A stretch of 64,000 nucleotides of DNA from positions 2,038,001-2,102,000 of the forward strand of contig NZ_VULY01000018.1 of the NCBI RefSeq assembly GCF_009696485.1. The letters run 5' to 3'. The first letter of the stretch is position 1. Each line of letters starts with the position of its first letter. The notes beneath the pieces were generated by a model. The model ran no database searches, was not told the DNA's origin, and saw nothing but the letters and a program-made list of their open reading frames with translations. Positions 33,289-41,111 of the stretch are shown one piece after another. Made by a program: the position numbers and the translations under genes. Source of the stretch: Suipraeoptans intestinalis (GTDB lineage Bacteria; Bacillota; Clostridia; Lachnospirales; Lachnospiraceae).

Positions 33289-34885
33289 GATATTGATAGC
33301 AGACGATGAAGAGATTGTGATCAATGCCCTGACGTTTATCATTGACAAACATTTTCCGGGGATATGCTCCATAAAGACAGCCAAATCCGGCAGGATGCTG
33401 ATCGAGACCGCAGAGGAATTCGGACCGGATATTGCCTTTATTGATATTCAGATGCCGGGGATCAATGGGATCAGCGCCATGAAGGAGGTGCGCAAGACCA
33501 ACGCATCTACGATCTTCATTATCGTAAGCGCCTTTGACAAGTTTGATTATGCCAGGGAAGCCATACAGCTGGGCGTGATGCGCTATATCAATAAGCCCAT
33601 CGAAAAGACCCAGATCGTGGAGACCCTGAAAAAGGCCATGGAACAGGTGGATCAGCAGAAAAAGAAGAGAAGCAGTGACCTGCAGACGAGAGAAAAGCTG
33701 GAGATCGTAGTTCCCATTATCGAGAGCGGACTGATCTACACCATGCTGTCGGGAAAAGGAGAAAAAGAGGGACTGGACAGCTACATCAGCCTTCTGGATA
33801 TCAGGGAAAAGCGGGGCAACATCATGGTGATCAAATGCGGCGATCTTGGAGAAAAGGGAGAGCTGGCAAATGCAGTGGGCACTAGCATCCGGATACAGGG
33901 AAAATACCCTCAGATCAAGGAGATCATCAAACGCTATTTTTCCTGCATTGTAGGCGCCATGATGGGCAATATGATCGTTGTCTATCTGCCGGGAGAAGGA
34001 ATGGCGGAAGAGGAGGAATACGACAGCCGGATCCGGCAGATCGAAGAAGCCAGAAAAATGGGTCGGGATCTTCAAAAGGAAGCGCAGGTACAGACCAGGA
34101 TCGCCTTTGGATCCAACAAGGAGATCCACTGCGCGGTGGAGTCCTATCAGGAAGCCCTGCAGGCGCTGGCCATCGGTACGGGACTGGTGGTACATGCAAA
34201 GGATCTGCCTATCGGATGCAGCTATGAGGGAGATTACCCGATCGCCCTGGAGAAGCAGCTTTATGAATCGGTGGAACAGGGGGATCTGGCGGGAACCCTA
34301 AGCAGCGTCAACCAGTTTTTTGAATGGATGGTAACGGATCATGGGGATTCGCCCATGGATGTCAAGCTAAAGGTACTGGAAATGGTGTTCCAGACGGAGA
34401 CCATTGGATATAAGAGCGGCGGGATGACCTACCGGTTTTCCTCCAGAAGTCAGTACCTGCAGGATGTGACGGAGATGGAGGATTACGGGCAGCTACGCAG
34501 ATGGTTTGAAAAAAAGGTGGAAAAAGCCTGCCGGAATGTGATGACCAAAAAAGAGGAAAGCTCTGTGGATCTGGTGGAACAGGCGAAAAACTATATCAAG
34601 GAGACCTACAAGAAGGATCTTTCTTTGGATGAGGTTTCCCGGGAGCTGAAGATCAGCCCCTACTATTTCAGTAAGCTGTTTAAAAAGAAAACGGGAAAGA
34701 ATTTTATCGAATACCTGACGGAAATCCGGATCCAGAGGGCCAAGGAGCTGCTTGGAAGTACAGATATGTCCATGAAGGAGGTCTGCGCGCAGACAGGATA
34801 CAGTGATCCCAATTATTTCAGCAGGATCTTCAAAAAGCAGACGGGGGTGTCGCCCACAGAGTACAAGGAAGGGAGTCAGGCATGA
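33281..34885 (+). CDS. YesN-type response regulator with AraC DNA-binding domain
   Basis: 534 residues. Receiver domain with Asp8/Asp9, Asp55 (AFIDIQMPG) and the lysine in YINKPIEK; a central domain (about 140-410) of unknown function; and a C-terminal AraC helix-turn-helix pair (about 430-532: YYFSKLFKKKTGKNFIEYL, then YFSRIFKKQTGVSPTEYK). The start is GTG 33281, with AGGAAGG just before it. Such regulators switch on the sugar transporter gene next to them, here probably the ChvE-MmsA-MmsB set from 36.1 kb. The stop overlaps the next binding-protein gene (ATGA). Confidence 0.93.
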   Translation: MYKILIADDEEIVINALTFIIDKHFPGICSIKTAKSGRMLIETAEEFGPDIAFIDIQMPGINGISAMKEVRKTNASTIFIIVSAFDKFDYAREAIQLGVMRYINKPIEKTQIVETLKKAMEQVDQQKKKRSSDLQTREKLEIVVPIIESGLIYTMLSGKGEKEGLDSYISLLDIREKRGNIMVIKCGDLGEKGELANAVGTSIRIQGKYPQIKEIIKRYFSCIVGAMMGNMIVVYLPGEGMAEEEEYDSRIRQIEEARKMGRDLQKEAQVQTRIAFGSNKEIHCAVESYQEALQALAIGTGLVVHAKDLPIGCSYEGDYPIALEKQLYESVEQGDLAGTLSSVNQFFEWMVTDHGDSPMDVKLKVLEMVFQTETIGYKSGGMTYRFSSRSQYLQDVTEMEDYGQLRRWFEKKVEKACRNVMTKKEESSVDLVEQAKNYIKETYKKDLSLDEVSRELKISPYYFSKLFKKKTGKNFIEYLTEIRIQRAKELLGSTDMSMKEVCAQTGYSDPNYFSRIFKKQTGVSPTEYKEGSQA

Positions 34886-35910
34886 AAAAGCAAAGACTGT
34901 TGTTGATCCTGGGAATGTTCCTGCTTCTTTTGGGAGGCTGCCAGATACAGGAAAAAGACGATTCCCATCAGAAGAAAAGCGTGCAGATCGGAGTGATCTT
35001 TGACACCTTTGTGGTGGAAAGATGGCAGAGGGACCGGGATGTTTTTGTGGCCACGGCCCAGAGCCTGGGAGCAGAGGTGGACATTCAAAATGCCAACGGG
35101 AGTGTAGAAAAGCAGGAGGAAAGCATTCGCTATTATATCAAAAAGAAGATGGACTGTATCGTGATCGTACCCATTGAATCCGAGGCGCTCCTGGACGAGA
35201 TCCGGATGGCGCAGAAAGAGGGGATCAAGGTGATTTCCTATGATCGGCTGGTACAGGGAGGAAAGACGGATCTTTATGTGTCCTTTGACAGTGAAGAGGT
35301 AGGAAGATTGATGGGGAAGGCCTTTGGAGATACGCTGAAACCGGGGGACGGTGTGGTAATGGTCTGCGGATCCAAAACAGACGGGAACGTAGCCATGATG
35401 GAAACGGGGTTTCGCAAAGCTGCGTCCGAATATGGTCTGGAGATCCTGGACGTGACCTATGCCGCAGACTGGGAGGCAGAGGAAGCCAGGAAATATGTAG
35501 ACGGACATGTGGAGTTGATGAGAAAAGCCAGAGGAGTGATGTGCGGAAACGACAACCTGGCAGGCAGCGTCCTGCAGGCTCTTGCGGAAAATCAGTTGGA
35601 GATCCCGGTGGTAGTGGGACAGGATGCGGATCTGGATGCCTGCCAGCGCATTGTGGAGGAATCCCAGTATATGACCGTCTATAAGCCGGTGGAAAAACTT
35701 GCGAAAAAAGCGGCGGAAGCTACGGTGAAGCTGGCAAAGGGTAGGAAGATTGCCGAAGAAAATCAGATCAGTGACGGCAAATACCAGGTTCCGTACATAC
35801 GGCTCCGCCCTCTGGCAGTCACCAAAAAAAATATCAATGCCACCATCATAGACAGCGGATTCCACATAAAAGAAGAAATCTATCTGAACCGTCCGGAAGA
35901 GATGCCGTGA
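34882..35910 (+). CDS. Sugar-binding lipoprotein, second binding protein of the sensing operon
   Basis: 342 residues. A signal peptide with lipobox Cys20 is followed by a type I periplasmic-binding fold: VQIGVIFDTFVVERWQRDRD, then IVIVPIESEALLDEI, VISYDRLVQGG, VCGSKTDGNVAMMETGF, VMCGNDNLAGSVLQAL, VVVGQDADLDACQRI. It resembles XylF/ChvE-type sugar binders. It lies between the regulator and the transporter binding protein, so it could be a second receptor with other specificity or a helper for the kinase. No transporter genes directly follow it on the same overlap chain; a terminator does. Confidence 0.85.
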   Translation: MKKQRLLLILGMFLLLLGGCQIQEKDDSHQKKSVQIGVIFDTFVVERWQRDRDVFVATAQSLGAEVDIQNANGSVEKQEESIRYYIKKKMDCIVIVPIESEALLDEIRMAQKEGIKVISYDRLVQGGKTDLYVSFDSEEVGRLMGKAFGDTLKPGDGVVMVCGSKTDGNVAMMETGFRKAASEYGLEILDVTYAADWEAEEARKYVDGHVELMRKARGVMCGNDNLAGSVLQALAENQLEIPVVVGQDADLDACQRIVEESQYMTVYKPVEKLAKKAAEATVKLAKGRKIAEENQISDGKYQVPYIRLRPLAVTKKNINATIIDSGFHIKEEIYLNRPEEMP

Positions 35911-36049
35911 CAAGGACGGGGGACGCAGGCAGGACTTTTTTGGCGGGCAAAATATGCATGACAGAAATGTGCTAGAAAAGAAGATTCGGAAGAAAAGAAG
36001 GATGGAAAATATTCAGAAAGTAACAAGTTAGTACAGAGTTTTACATGAT

Positions 36050-36087
36050 ATAGTAGCTGCAGAGAAAGAAGCAGCTACTATTTTTTT
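36050..36087 (+). terminator. Strong terminator hairpin directly before the chvE ribosome site
   Basis: ATAGTAGCTGC (36050-36060) pairs perfectly with GCAGCTACTAT (36071-36081), then T7. The ribosome site AAGGAGG begins one base later. It ends the sensing operon or attenuates chvE. No clear promoter is seen between 35,911 and the hairpin. Confidence 0.8.
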
Positions 36088-36101
36088 AAGGAGGAAAACA
36101 C

Positions 36102-37232
36102 ATGAAAAAGAGAGTACTAAGCATGGTACTGGCGGCAGCGCTGGTACTGGGACTGCTGGCCGGATGTGCATCGGGTAAAAAGGACGACAAAAAAACAGAA
36201 GACAAGAAGGACGGAGAAGTTCAGGTAGGTATCGTTCTTCCCACAAAAGACGAGCCCAGATGGCTTCAGGATCAGGCACAGTTTGAAAGAGTATTGGGAG
36301 AAGCAGGATTTACCAACCAGGTATTATTCAGTCAGGGATCTTCCGCAACGGAAAAAACCAACGTAGAGACCCTGATTTCCCAGGGGATCAAAGTGTTGAT
36401 CATCTGTGCACAGGACGGTGCGGCAGCTGCGGCTGCAGTGGAAGAGGCAAAGAATGCAGGTGTGACGGTGATCGCTTATGACCGTCTGATTACAGGAACC
36501 GACGCAGTGGACTACTATGTTACCTTTAACAGCTTTGCAGTAGGACAGGCACAGGGACAGTACCTGATTGACAACGCTCCGGAAGGAAAGGACGTTCCTC
36601 TGTATCTGTATGCAGGAGCCGCAACAGACAACAATGCATTCATCTTCTTTGAAGGCGCATGGTCCGTACTTCAGCCGAAGATTGCCGACGGAACCTTCAA
36701 GATCGAAAACTCCTCCGAGGCAGAGGCACTGAAGGACAAGACAGAGCTGTCCAGAGATGAGATCGCCAAGATCATCGGACAGGTAACGACAGACTGGGAT
36801 TTCAATGTGGCAAAATCAAAAGCAGAGGCAAACCTGACTTCTGTAGACGGAAATGCCAAGGGAGACGTTTTGGTTCTGGCTCCGAATGACGGAACCGCAC
36901 GCTCCATCGCTGATGTGTTTGCGGCAGACAAGGAAATCAAAAGCTATGTGATCACAGGTCAGGATTCTGAAAAGGCATCCGTACAGTATATCATAGACGG
37001 AAAGCAGTCCATGACGGTATTTAAGGATACCCGGACACTGGCTGCCGATTCTGTGGACATGGCACTTTCCATCCTGAAAGGAGATACACCTGCGACAGAC
37101 ACCACCTACAACAATGAAAAAATAGATGTTCCGGCAAAAGAAACACCGATCATCGTAGTAACAAAAGACAACGTGAAAAAAGCTTTGATCGATTCAGGAT
37201 ACTACAAAGAATCTGAGTTTACAGGCTTATAA
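36102..37232 (+). CDS. chvE: Multiple-monosaccharide ABC transporter substrate-binding lipoprotein
   Basis: 376 residues. Lipobox Cys22 (LLAGC), a Lys/Asp linker, then a ChvE/XylF-type binding fold: VGIVLPTKDEPRWLQDQ, LIICAQDGAAAAAAVEEA, VTVIAYDRLITGTDAVDYYV, LYLYAGAATDNNAFIFFEGA, VLVLAPNDGTARSIADVF, VITGQDSEKASVQYI. This is the full length for the class. It brings aldoses such as xylose, arabinose, galactose or glucose to the membrane proteins MmsA and MmsB that follow. The ribosome site lies immediately after a terminator hairpin, which suggests control at that point. Confidence 0.9.
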   Translation: MKKRVLSMVLAAALVLGLLAGCASGKKDDKKTEDKKDGEVQVGIVLPTKDEPRWLQDQAQFERVLGEAGFTNQVLFSQGSSATEKTNVETLISQGIKVLIICAQDGAAAAAAVEEAKNAGVTVIAYDRLITGTDAVDYYVTFNSFAVGQAQGQYLIDNAPEGKDVPLYLYAGAATDNNAFIFFEGAWSVLQPKIADGTFKIENSSEAEALKDKTELSRDEIAKIIGQVTTDWDFNVAKSKAEANLTSVDGNAKGDVLVLAPNDGTARSIADVFAADKEIKSYVITGQDSEKASVQYIIDGKQSMTVFKDTRTLAADSVDMALSILKGDTPATDTTYNNEKIDVPAKETPIIVVTKDNVKKALIDSGYYKESEFTGL

Positions 37233-37246
37233 GAAAGAAAAAGCAG

Positions 37247-37287
37247 CAAATCGGCTTTATAAGCGTGAAAGCTATAAAGCCGATTTG
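37247..37287 (+). other. Strong hairpin between chvE and mmsA
   Basis: CAAATCGGCTTTATA (37247-37261) pairs perfectly with TATAAAGCCGATTTG (37273-37287). No U-run follows. This kind of stem after a binding-protein gene usually protects that part of the mRNA, so more binding protein than transporter is made. Confidence 0.7.
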
Positions 37288-37381
37288 TCGTTGAAGCACA
37301 TCGAAGGAGACGACAGCAGGCAGGGACCGGGCGGGAACTGGGATGGATGTGCAGGAGCATGGAAAGGAAGGGAGACAAAGT

Positions 37382-38908
37382 ATGAGTGATCATATCCTTG
37401 AAATGAAACATATTACCAAAGAGTTTCCGGGAGTGAAGGCGCTGGATAATGTAAACTTTAAGGTCAGATGGGGAGAGATCCATTGTCTGGTGGGAGAAAA
37501 CGGAGCGGGGAAATCCACCCTGATGAAAGTGTTGTCCGGTGTGCATCAATACGGAAGCTACAGCGGAGATATCGTTTACAATGGCGAGGTACAAAAGTTT
37601 CGGTCTATCGCAGACAGCGAGGCAAAGGAGATCGCCATCATCTATCAGGAGCTGGCGCTGGTGCCGGAACTGAGTATTTATGAAAACATCTATTTTGGAC
37701 ATGAGATCCTGTCCGGCGGAAGGATCGACTGGAACGAAACCATTGTGAAGGCGAAAGAAATGCTGGAAAAAGTACGGCTTCACGCAGATCCTTCAATGAA
37801 AGTCAAAGAACTGGGAGTAGGGAATCAGCAGCTGGTGGAGATCGCCAAGGCACTGAGTAAGAATGTCAAGCTTCTGATCCTGGATGAACCCACCGCTTCC
37901 CTGAATGAAGACGACAGCAAGAATCTGCTGCAGCTGATCCGGGAGTTGAAGGAGCAGGGCGTAACCTGCATCATGATCTCCCACAAGCTGCGGGAGATCA
38001 CGGCGATCGCAGATACCATCACCGTTCTCCGGGACGGAAGCACCATCTGTTCCCTGGATGCGAGAGAAAAGAAGATCACGGAAGCTGAGATCATAAAGCA
38101 CATGGTGGGCCGTGAGATGAACGACATTTACCCCAAGAGGGAAAAGCAGGAGCCGGGGGAGATCGCACTGGAGCTTCGGGACTGGACGGTGGAGGATACG
38201 ACAAAAGGAAAAGAGATCCTTCATCATGTCAGCCTGCATGTGAGAAAAGGGGAGATCGTGGGACTGCAGGGACTGATGGGAGCAGGAAGGACAGAGCTTG
38301 CCATGAGCATATTCGGGAATCCCACAGGCTACCGGCTGACGGGAGGATCCCTTCTGGTAGGCGGAAAAGAAAAACGGTTTAAAACGCCCAAAGAAGCGAT
38401 TAAAAACGGGCTGGCTTATGTGACGGAGGACCGGAAAGGAAACGGGCTGATCCTGATTCAGAATATTCAGTACAATACCACCATTGCAAACCTGGAGGCT
38501 TTGACGGAGGGGATCGCCATTAACCAGAACGAGGAAGTCAATGTGGCAAACTATTACAAGGACTCCATTAACATAAAAGCGCCGTCAGTGGAACAGAAGG
38601 TAGGAAACCTAAGCGGAGGAAACCAGCAGAAGGTACAGCTTGCCAAGTGGATGTTTGTAAAGCCGGACGTTCTGATCCTGGACGAGCCTACCAGAGGGAT
38701 CGACGTAGGGGCAAAATTTGAGATCTATTCCCTGATGAACCGTCTGGTCAGCGAGGGGATGAGCATTATCATGATCTCATCCGAGCTTCCGGAGGTACTG
38801 GGAATGAGCGACCGCCTGTACGTCATGTCGGAAGGACGGATCACAGGGGAGCTGTCGGCGGAAGAAGCGACGGAAGAAAGAGTTATGGAATTGGCGATCA
38901 ATTCGTAA
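37382..38908 (+). CDS. mmsA: Multiple-monosaccharide ABC transporter ATP-binding protein
   Basis: 508 residues with two ATPase units, as in all sugar importers of the CUT2 class. Unit 1: Walker A GENGAGKST, Q-loop IIYQELALVP, and an atypical signature region LGVGNQQLVEIAKAL, Walker B ILDEPTASL. Unit 2: degenerate Walker A (GLMGAGRTELA), signature LSGGNQQKVQLAKW, Walker B ILDEPTRGID. The MSDHILEM start at 37382 is preferred over an in-frame ATG at 37343 because AAGGGAG precedes it and the family starts there. It pairs with MmsB, 17 bases downstream. Confidence 0.93.
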   Translation: MSDHILEMKHITKEFPGVKALDNVNFKVRWGEIHCLVGENGAGKSTLMKVLSGVHQYGSYSGDIVYNGEVQKFRSIADSEAKEIAIIYQELALVPELSIYENIYFGHEILSGGRIDWNETIVKAKEMLEKVRLHADPSMKVKELGVGNQQLVEIAKALSKNVKLLILDEPTASLNEDDSKNLLQLIRELKEQGVTCIMISHKLREITAIADTITVLRDGSTICSLDAREKKITEAEIIKHMVGREMNDIYPKREKQEPGEIALELRDWTVEDTTKGKEILHHVSLHVRKGEIVGLQGLMGAGRTELAMSIFGNPTGYRLTGGSLLVGGKEKRFKTPKEAIKNGLAYVTEDRKGNGLILIQNIQYNTTIANLEALTEGIAINQNEEVNVANYYKDSINIKAPSVEQKVGNLSGGNQQKVQLAKWMFVKPDVLILDEPTRGIDVGAKFEIYSLMNRLVSEGMSIIMISSELPEVLGMSDRLYVMSEGRITGELSAEEATEERVMELAINS

Positions 38909-38925
38909 GAAGGAGGAGAGAAAAC

Positions 38926-40122
38926 ATGAGTGAGAAAACGAAAAAAAGCGGATTGGGCCAGGAGATCCTTACTCTTCTGAAATCGAATATCCGTGAATAT
39001 ATGATGTATATTGCACTGATCCTGATCATGGGATTTTTTACGGTAAAGACCAGCGGCGGATTTATCCAGGCAAGGAACCTTGCCAATCTGGTAAATCAGG
39101 CGGGCTATGTGGCAATCCTGGCCATCGGGATGACCATTATCCTGATCCTGAAGCACATCGACCTTTCCGTGGGATATGTGGCGGGCTTCAGCGGGGCGGT
39201 GGCAGCTGTCCTGATGACCAAACACGGAATGAATGAGTGGATTGCCATCCTGGCGGTACTGGTGATGGGGCTTCTCATCGGAGTCTATCAGGGACTGCTG
39301 GTGACCAAGATGGGAGTTCCGGCCTTTGTTACCACGCTGGCGGGGATGTTTATCTTCCGGGGACTTCTGAATCTGACGTTACAGGAGACGGGAACGATCA
39401 TTATTCCCAATAAAAGCTTCAACGAGCTGTCCAACGGATTTGTTCCGGACATTCCGGCAGGAACTTCCTTTCACCTCCTGACGATGCTCATCGGAGCGGC
39501 GGCAGTGATCCTCCTGATTTTTCTGCAGGTCAAAACCAGGAAGAATAAGCAAAAATATCAGTTCCATGTAATGTCTATGCCAATCTTTACCGTAAAACTG
39601 GTATGTCTGTCTGCCATCATCATGGTGATCGTCTATGTACTGGCAAGCTACAATGGAATTCCCTGGACGGCAGTGATCGTAGGGGTGGTTCTGTTTGTCT
39701 ATAACTATATGCTAAATAAAACCAGACTTGGCCGGTATATTTATGGGATCGGGGGAAATGAACAGGCTGCGGAGCTTTCCGGGATCAACGTAAAGAAAGT
39801 TACCCTGATGGCATTTTGCTCCATGTCCACCCTGGCGGCCCTTGCGGGAATCCTCTACACCTCCCGCCTCCAGTCTGCCACGCCGACCGCCGGCCTGGGA
39901 TTTGAGCTGGACGCCATCGCTTCTTCCTACATCGGAGGAGTAGCAGTCAGTGGCGGGATCGGTCGCGTGACCAACACCATCATCGGAGCGCTGGTGATCA
40001 TGTCTTTGACCAACGGGATGAACCTGATGGGCGTGGACATTTCCTATCAGTATATCGTAAAAGGGATCATCTTTATTATTGCAGTAGCCTTTGACGTAAA
40101 GACCAGACAGAAGGGCAGATAA
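38926..40122 (+). CDS. mmsB: Multiple-monosaccharide ABC transporter permease
   Basis: 398 residues with about ten hydrophobic segments of the BPD_transp_2 (CUT2) family. Family patches are IGMTIILILKHIDLSVGYVA, VTTLAGMFIFRGL, LGRYIYGIGGNEQAAELSGI and TPTAGLGFELDAIASSYIGG. An extra loop of about 40 residues lies near 195-235 with a Lys-rich part. The protein forms the membrane channel for MmsA and the ChvE-like binding protein. Ribosome site AAGGAGGAG before the ATG. End of the sugar operon; the next gene has its own promoter. Confidence 0.93.
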   Translation: MSEKTKKSGLGQEILTLLKSNIREYMMYIALILIMGFFTVKTSGGFIQARNLANLVNQAGYVAILAIGMTIILILKHIDLSVGYVAGFSGAVAAVLMTKHGMNEWIAILAVLVMGLLIGVYQGLLVTKMGVPAFVTTLAGMFIFRGLLNLTLQETGTIIIPNKSFNELSNGFVPDIPAGTSFHLLTMLIGAAAVILLIFLQVKTRKNKQKYQFHVMSMPIFTVKLVCLSAIIMVIVYVLASYNGIPWTAVIVGVVLFVYNYMLNKTRLGRYIYGIGGNEQAAELSGINVKKVTLMAFCSMSTLAALAGILYTSRLQSATPTAGLGFELDAIASSYIGGVAVSGGIGRVTNTIIGALVIMSLTNGMNLMGVDISYQYIVKGIIFIIAVAFDVKTRQKGR

Positions 40123-40147
40123 CAAAGCAGATAATTTTCCACAGTTT

Positions 40148-40197
40148 TGTGGTACAATAGACGGGCAGGTGTTTCAGGAGAAAAGAAGCGCCTGCCC
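40148..40197 (+). promoter_or_regulatory. Extended -10 promoter and leader hairpin of the deaminase-like gene
   Basis: TGG-TACAAT (40150-40158) forms an extended -10. The leader then folds GGGCAGGTGTTTC (40163-40175) against GAAGCGCCTGCCC (40185-40197), 13 pairs with two G-U. The loop is AGGAGAAAA, itself like a ribosome site. Confidence 0.6.
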
Positions 40198-40243
40198 AAA
40201 TCGTATCAGAAACAAAAAAACAAGGAGAAAGAAGAGGAATCCT

Positions 40244-40699
40244 ATGAAAGAAAGACAGGACATCTGGCAGACACTTTATGAAACGGCAAAGCGGGAATAT
40301 GCGCCGGCAGAGCTGACGCCGTTTGTCTGTGCCCGCCATGTGGTATCGGCGATAGAAGCAGAGGACGGACAGATTTTTACAGGATTTTGTGTGGAAGGCC
40401 TTTGTGGAACGATGAATTTGTGTGCGGAAAGAGCCGCGCTTCTGAATATGTATGCCCAAAGCGGGCAGACGCGGGCGAAACGGGTGATCACCTTCCGGGA
40501 TCGGCCGCCCTATGGCAGCGGAAGCGGAATGCCCTGTGGAGTGTGCAGAGAATTTTTTTATCAGCTAAACGAAAAAAATAAAGATACGGAATTCCTGGTG
40601 GACTATGCTGCCAGAGAGACGGTCACACTGAAAGAATTGCTGCCTGACTGGTGGGGGAAGGAAAGAAGTCCGGAAGAGGAGAAGCAAACGTCCATATAA
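40244..40699 (+). CDS. Cytidine deaminase-like zinc enzyme
   Basis: 151 residues. The zinc and catalytic motifs are CAERAAL (Cys and Glu) and PCGVCREFF (PCxxC). The first part, RHVVSAIEAEDGQIFTGFCVEG, fits the Cdd-type strand order. It probably deaminates a cytidine-like or other amino-heterocycle substrate; the exact one is uncertain. The ATG at 40244 follows AGAGGA and sits after a structured leader; the frame is open to 40169 but that start would lie in the hairpin. It lies alone between the sugar operon and the tryptophan leader. Confidence 0.85.
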   Translation: MKERQDIWQTLYETAKREYAPAELTPFVCARHVVSAIEAEDGQIFTGFCVEGLCGTMNLCAERAALLNMYAQSGQTRAKRVITFRDRPPYGSGSGMPCGVCREFFYQLNEKNKDTEFLVDYAARETVTLKELLPDWWGKERSPEEEKQTSI

Positions 40700-40747
40700 A
40701 AGAGCAGGGAACCTGCAGGAAGATCAAAGAGATTATAAAAAGGATCA

Positions 40748-40776
40748 TTGACAATCCCGGCAGGGGAGAGTACACT
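40748..40776 (+). promoter_or_regulatory. Promoter of the T-box/trpB2 transcript
   Basis: TTGACA (40748-40753), 17 bases, TACACT (40771-40776), which would start the leader RNA at about 40783. Confidence 0.8.
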
Positions 40777-40782
40777 TCTTCT

Positions 40783-41034
40783 AAGTTTGAGCCGTGGAAG
40801 AAGAGGGAGTACTTTTTCTGAAAGCAGTACAGAGAGCCGCAGATGGTGAGAGTGCGGTATGTGGAGAAGAAGGAATGGACTTTGGAGGCAAGCGGAGGGT
40901 GACGCTTCGTTATCAAGGGTCGGCGTATGTTGGTACGCATGAGAGGACGTCCATGGAGGATGTCAAGCCGGGTGGCACCGCAGGAGAATACGCTCCTGTC
41001 CCTGCAAAAGATCGTGGGGACAGGGGCATTTTTG
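40783..41034 (+). promoter_or_regulatory. T-box riboswitch, tryptophan specifier, with terminator
   Basis: The leader holds the parts of a T-box in order. A stem I region includes GCCGCAGATGGTGAGAG and GGAATGGACTT, with TGG (40876-40878) in the specifier position. The T-box core GGGTGGCACCGC lies at 40970-40982-ish (40970 onward), with TGGC matching a tRNA whose discriminator base is G, as in tRNA-Trp. The terminator GCTCCTGTCCC (40992-41002) / GGGACAGGGGC (41017-41027) is followed by TTTTT. Uncharged tRNA-Trp should block the terminator and allow transcription of the TrpB2-type gene. Confidence 0.88.
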
Positions 41035-41111
41035 TTTGCAGGAAATCGCCTTTTACGAAACAAAAAATGCCCTTCCCCAAAACAAACACAGAAAGAATGG
41101 AGGATGGAAAC

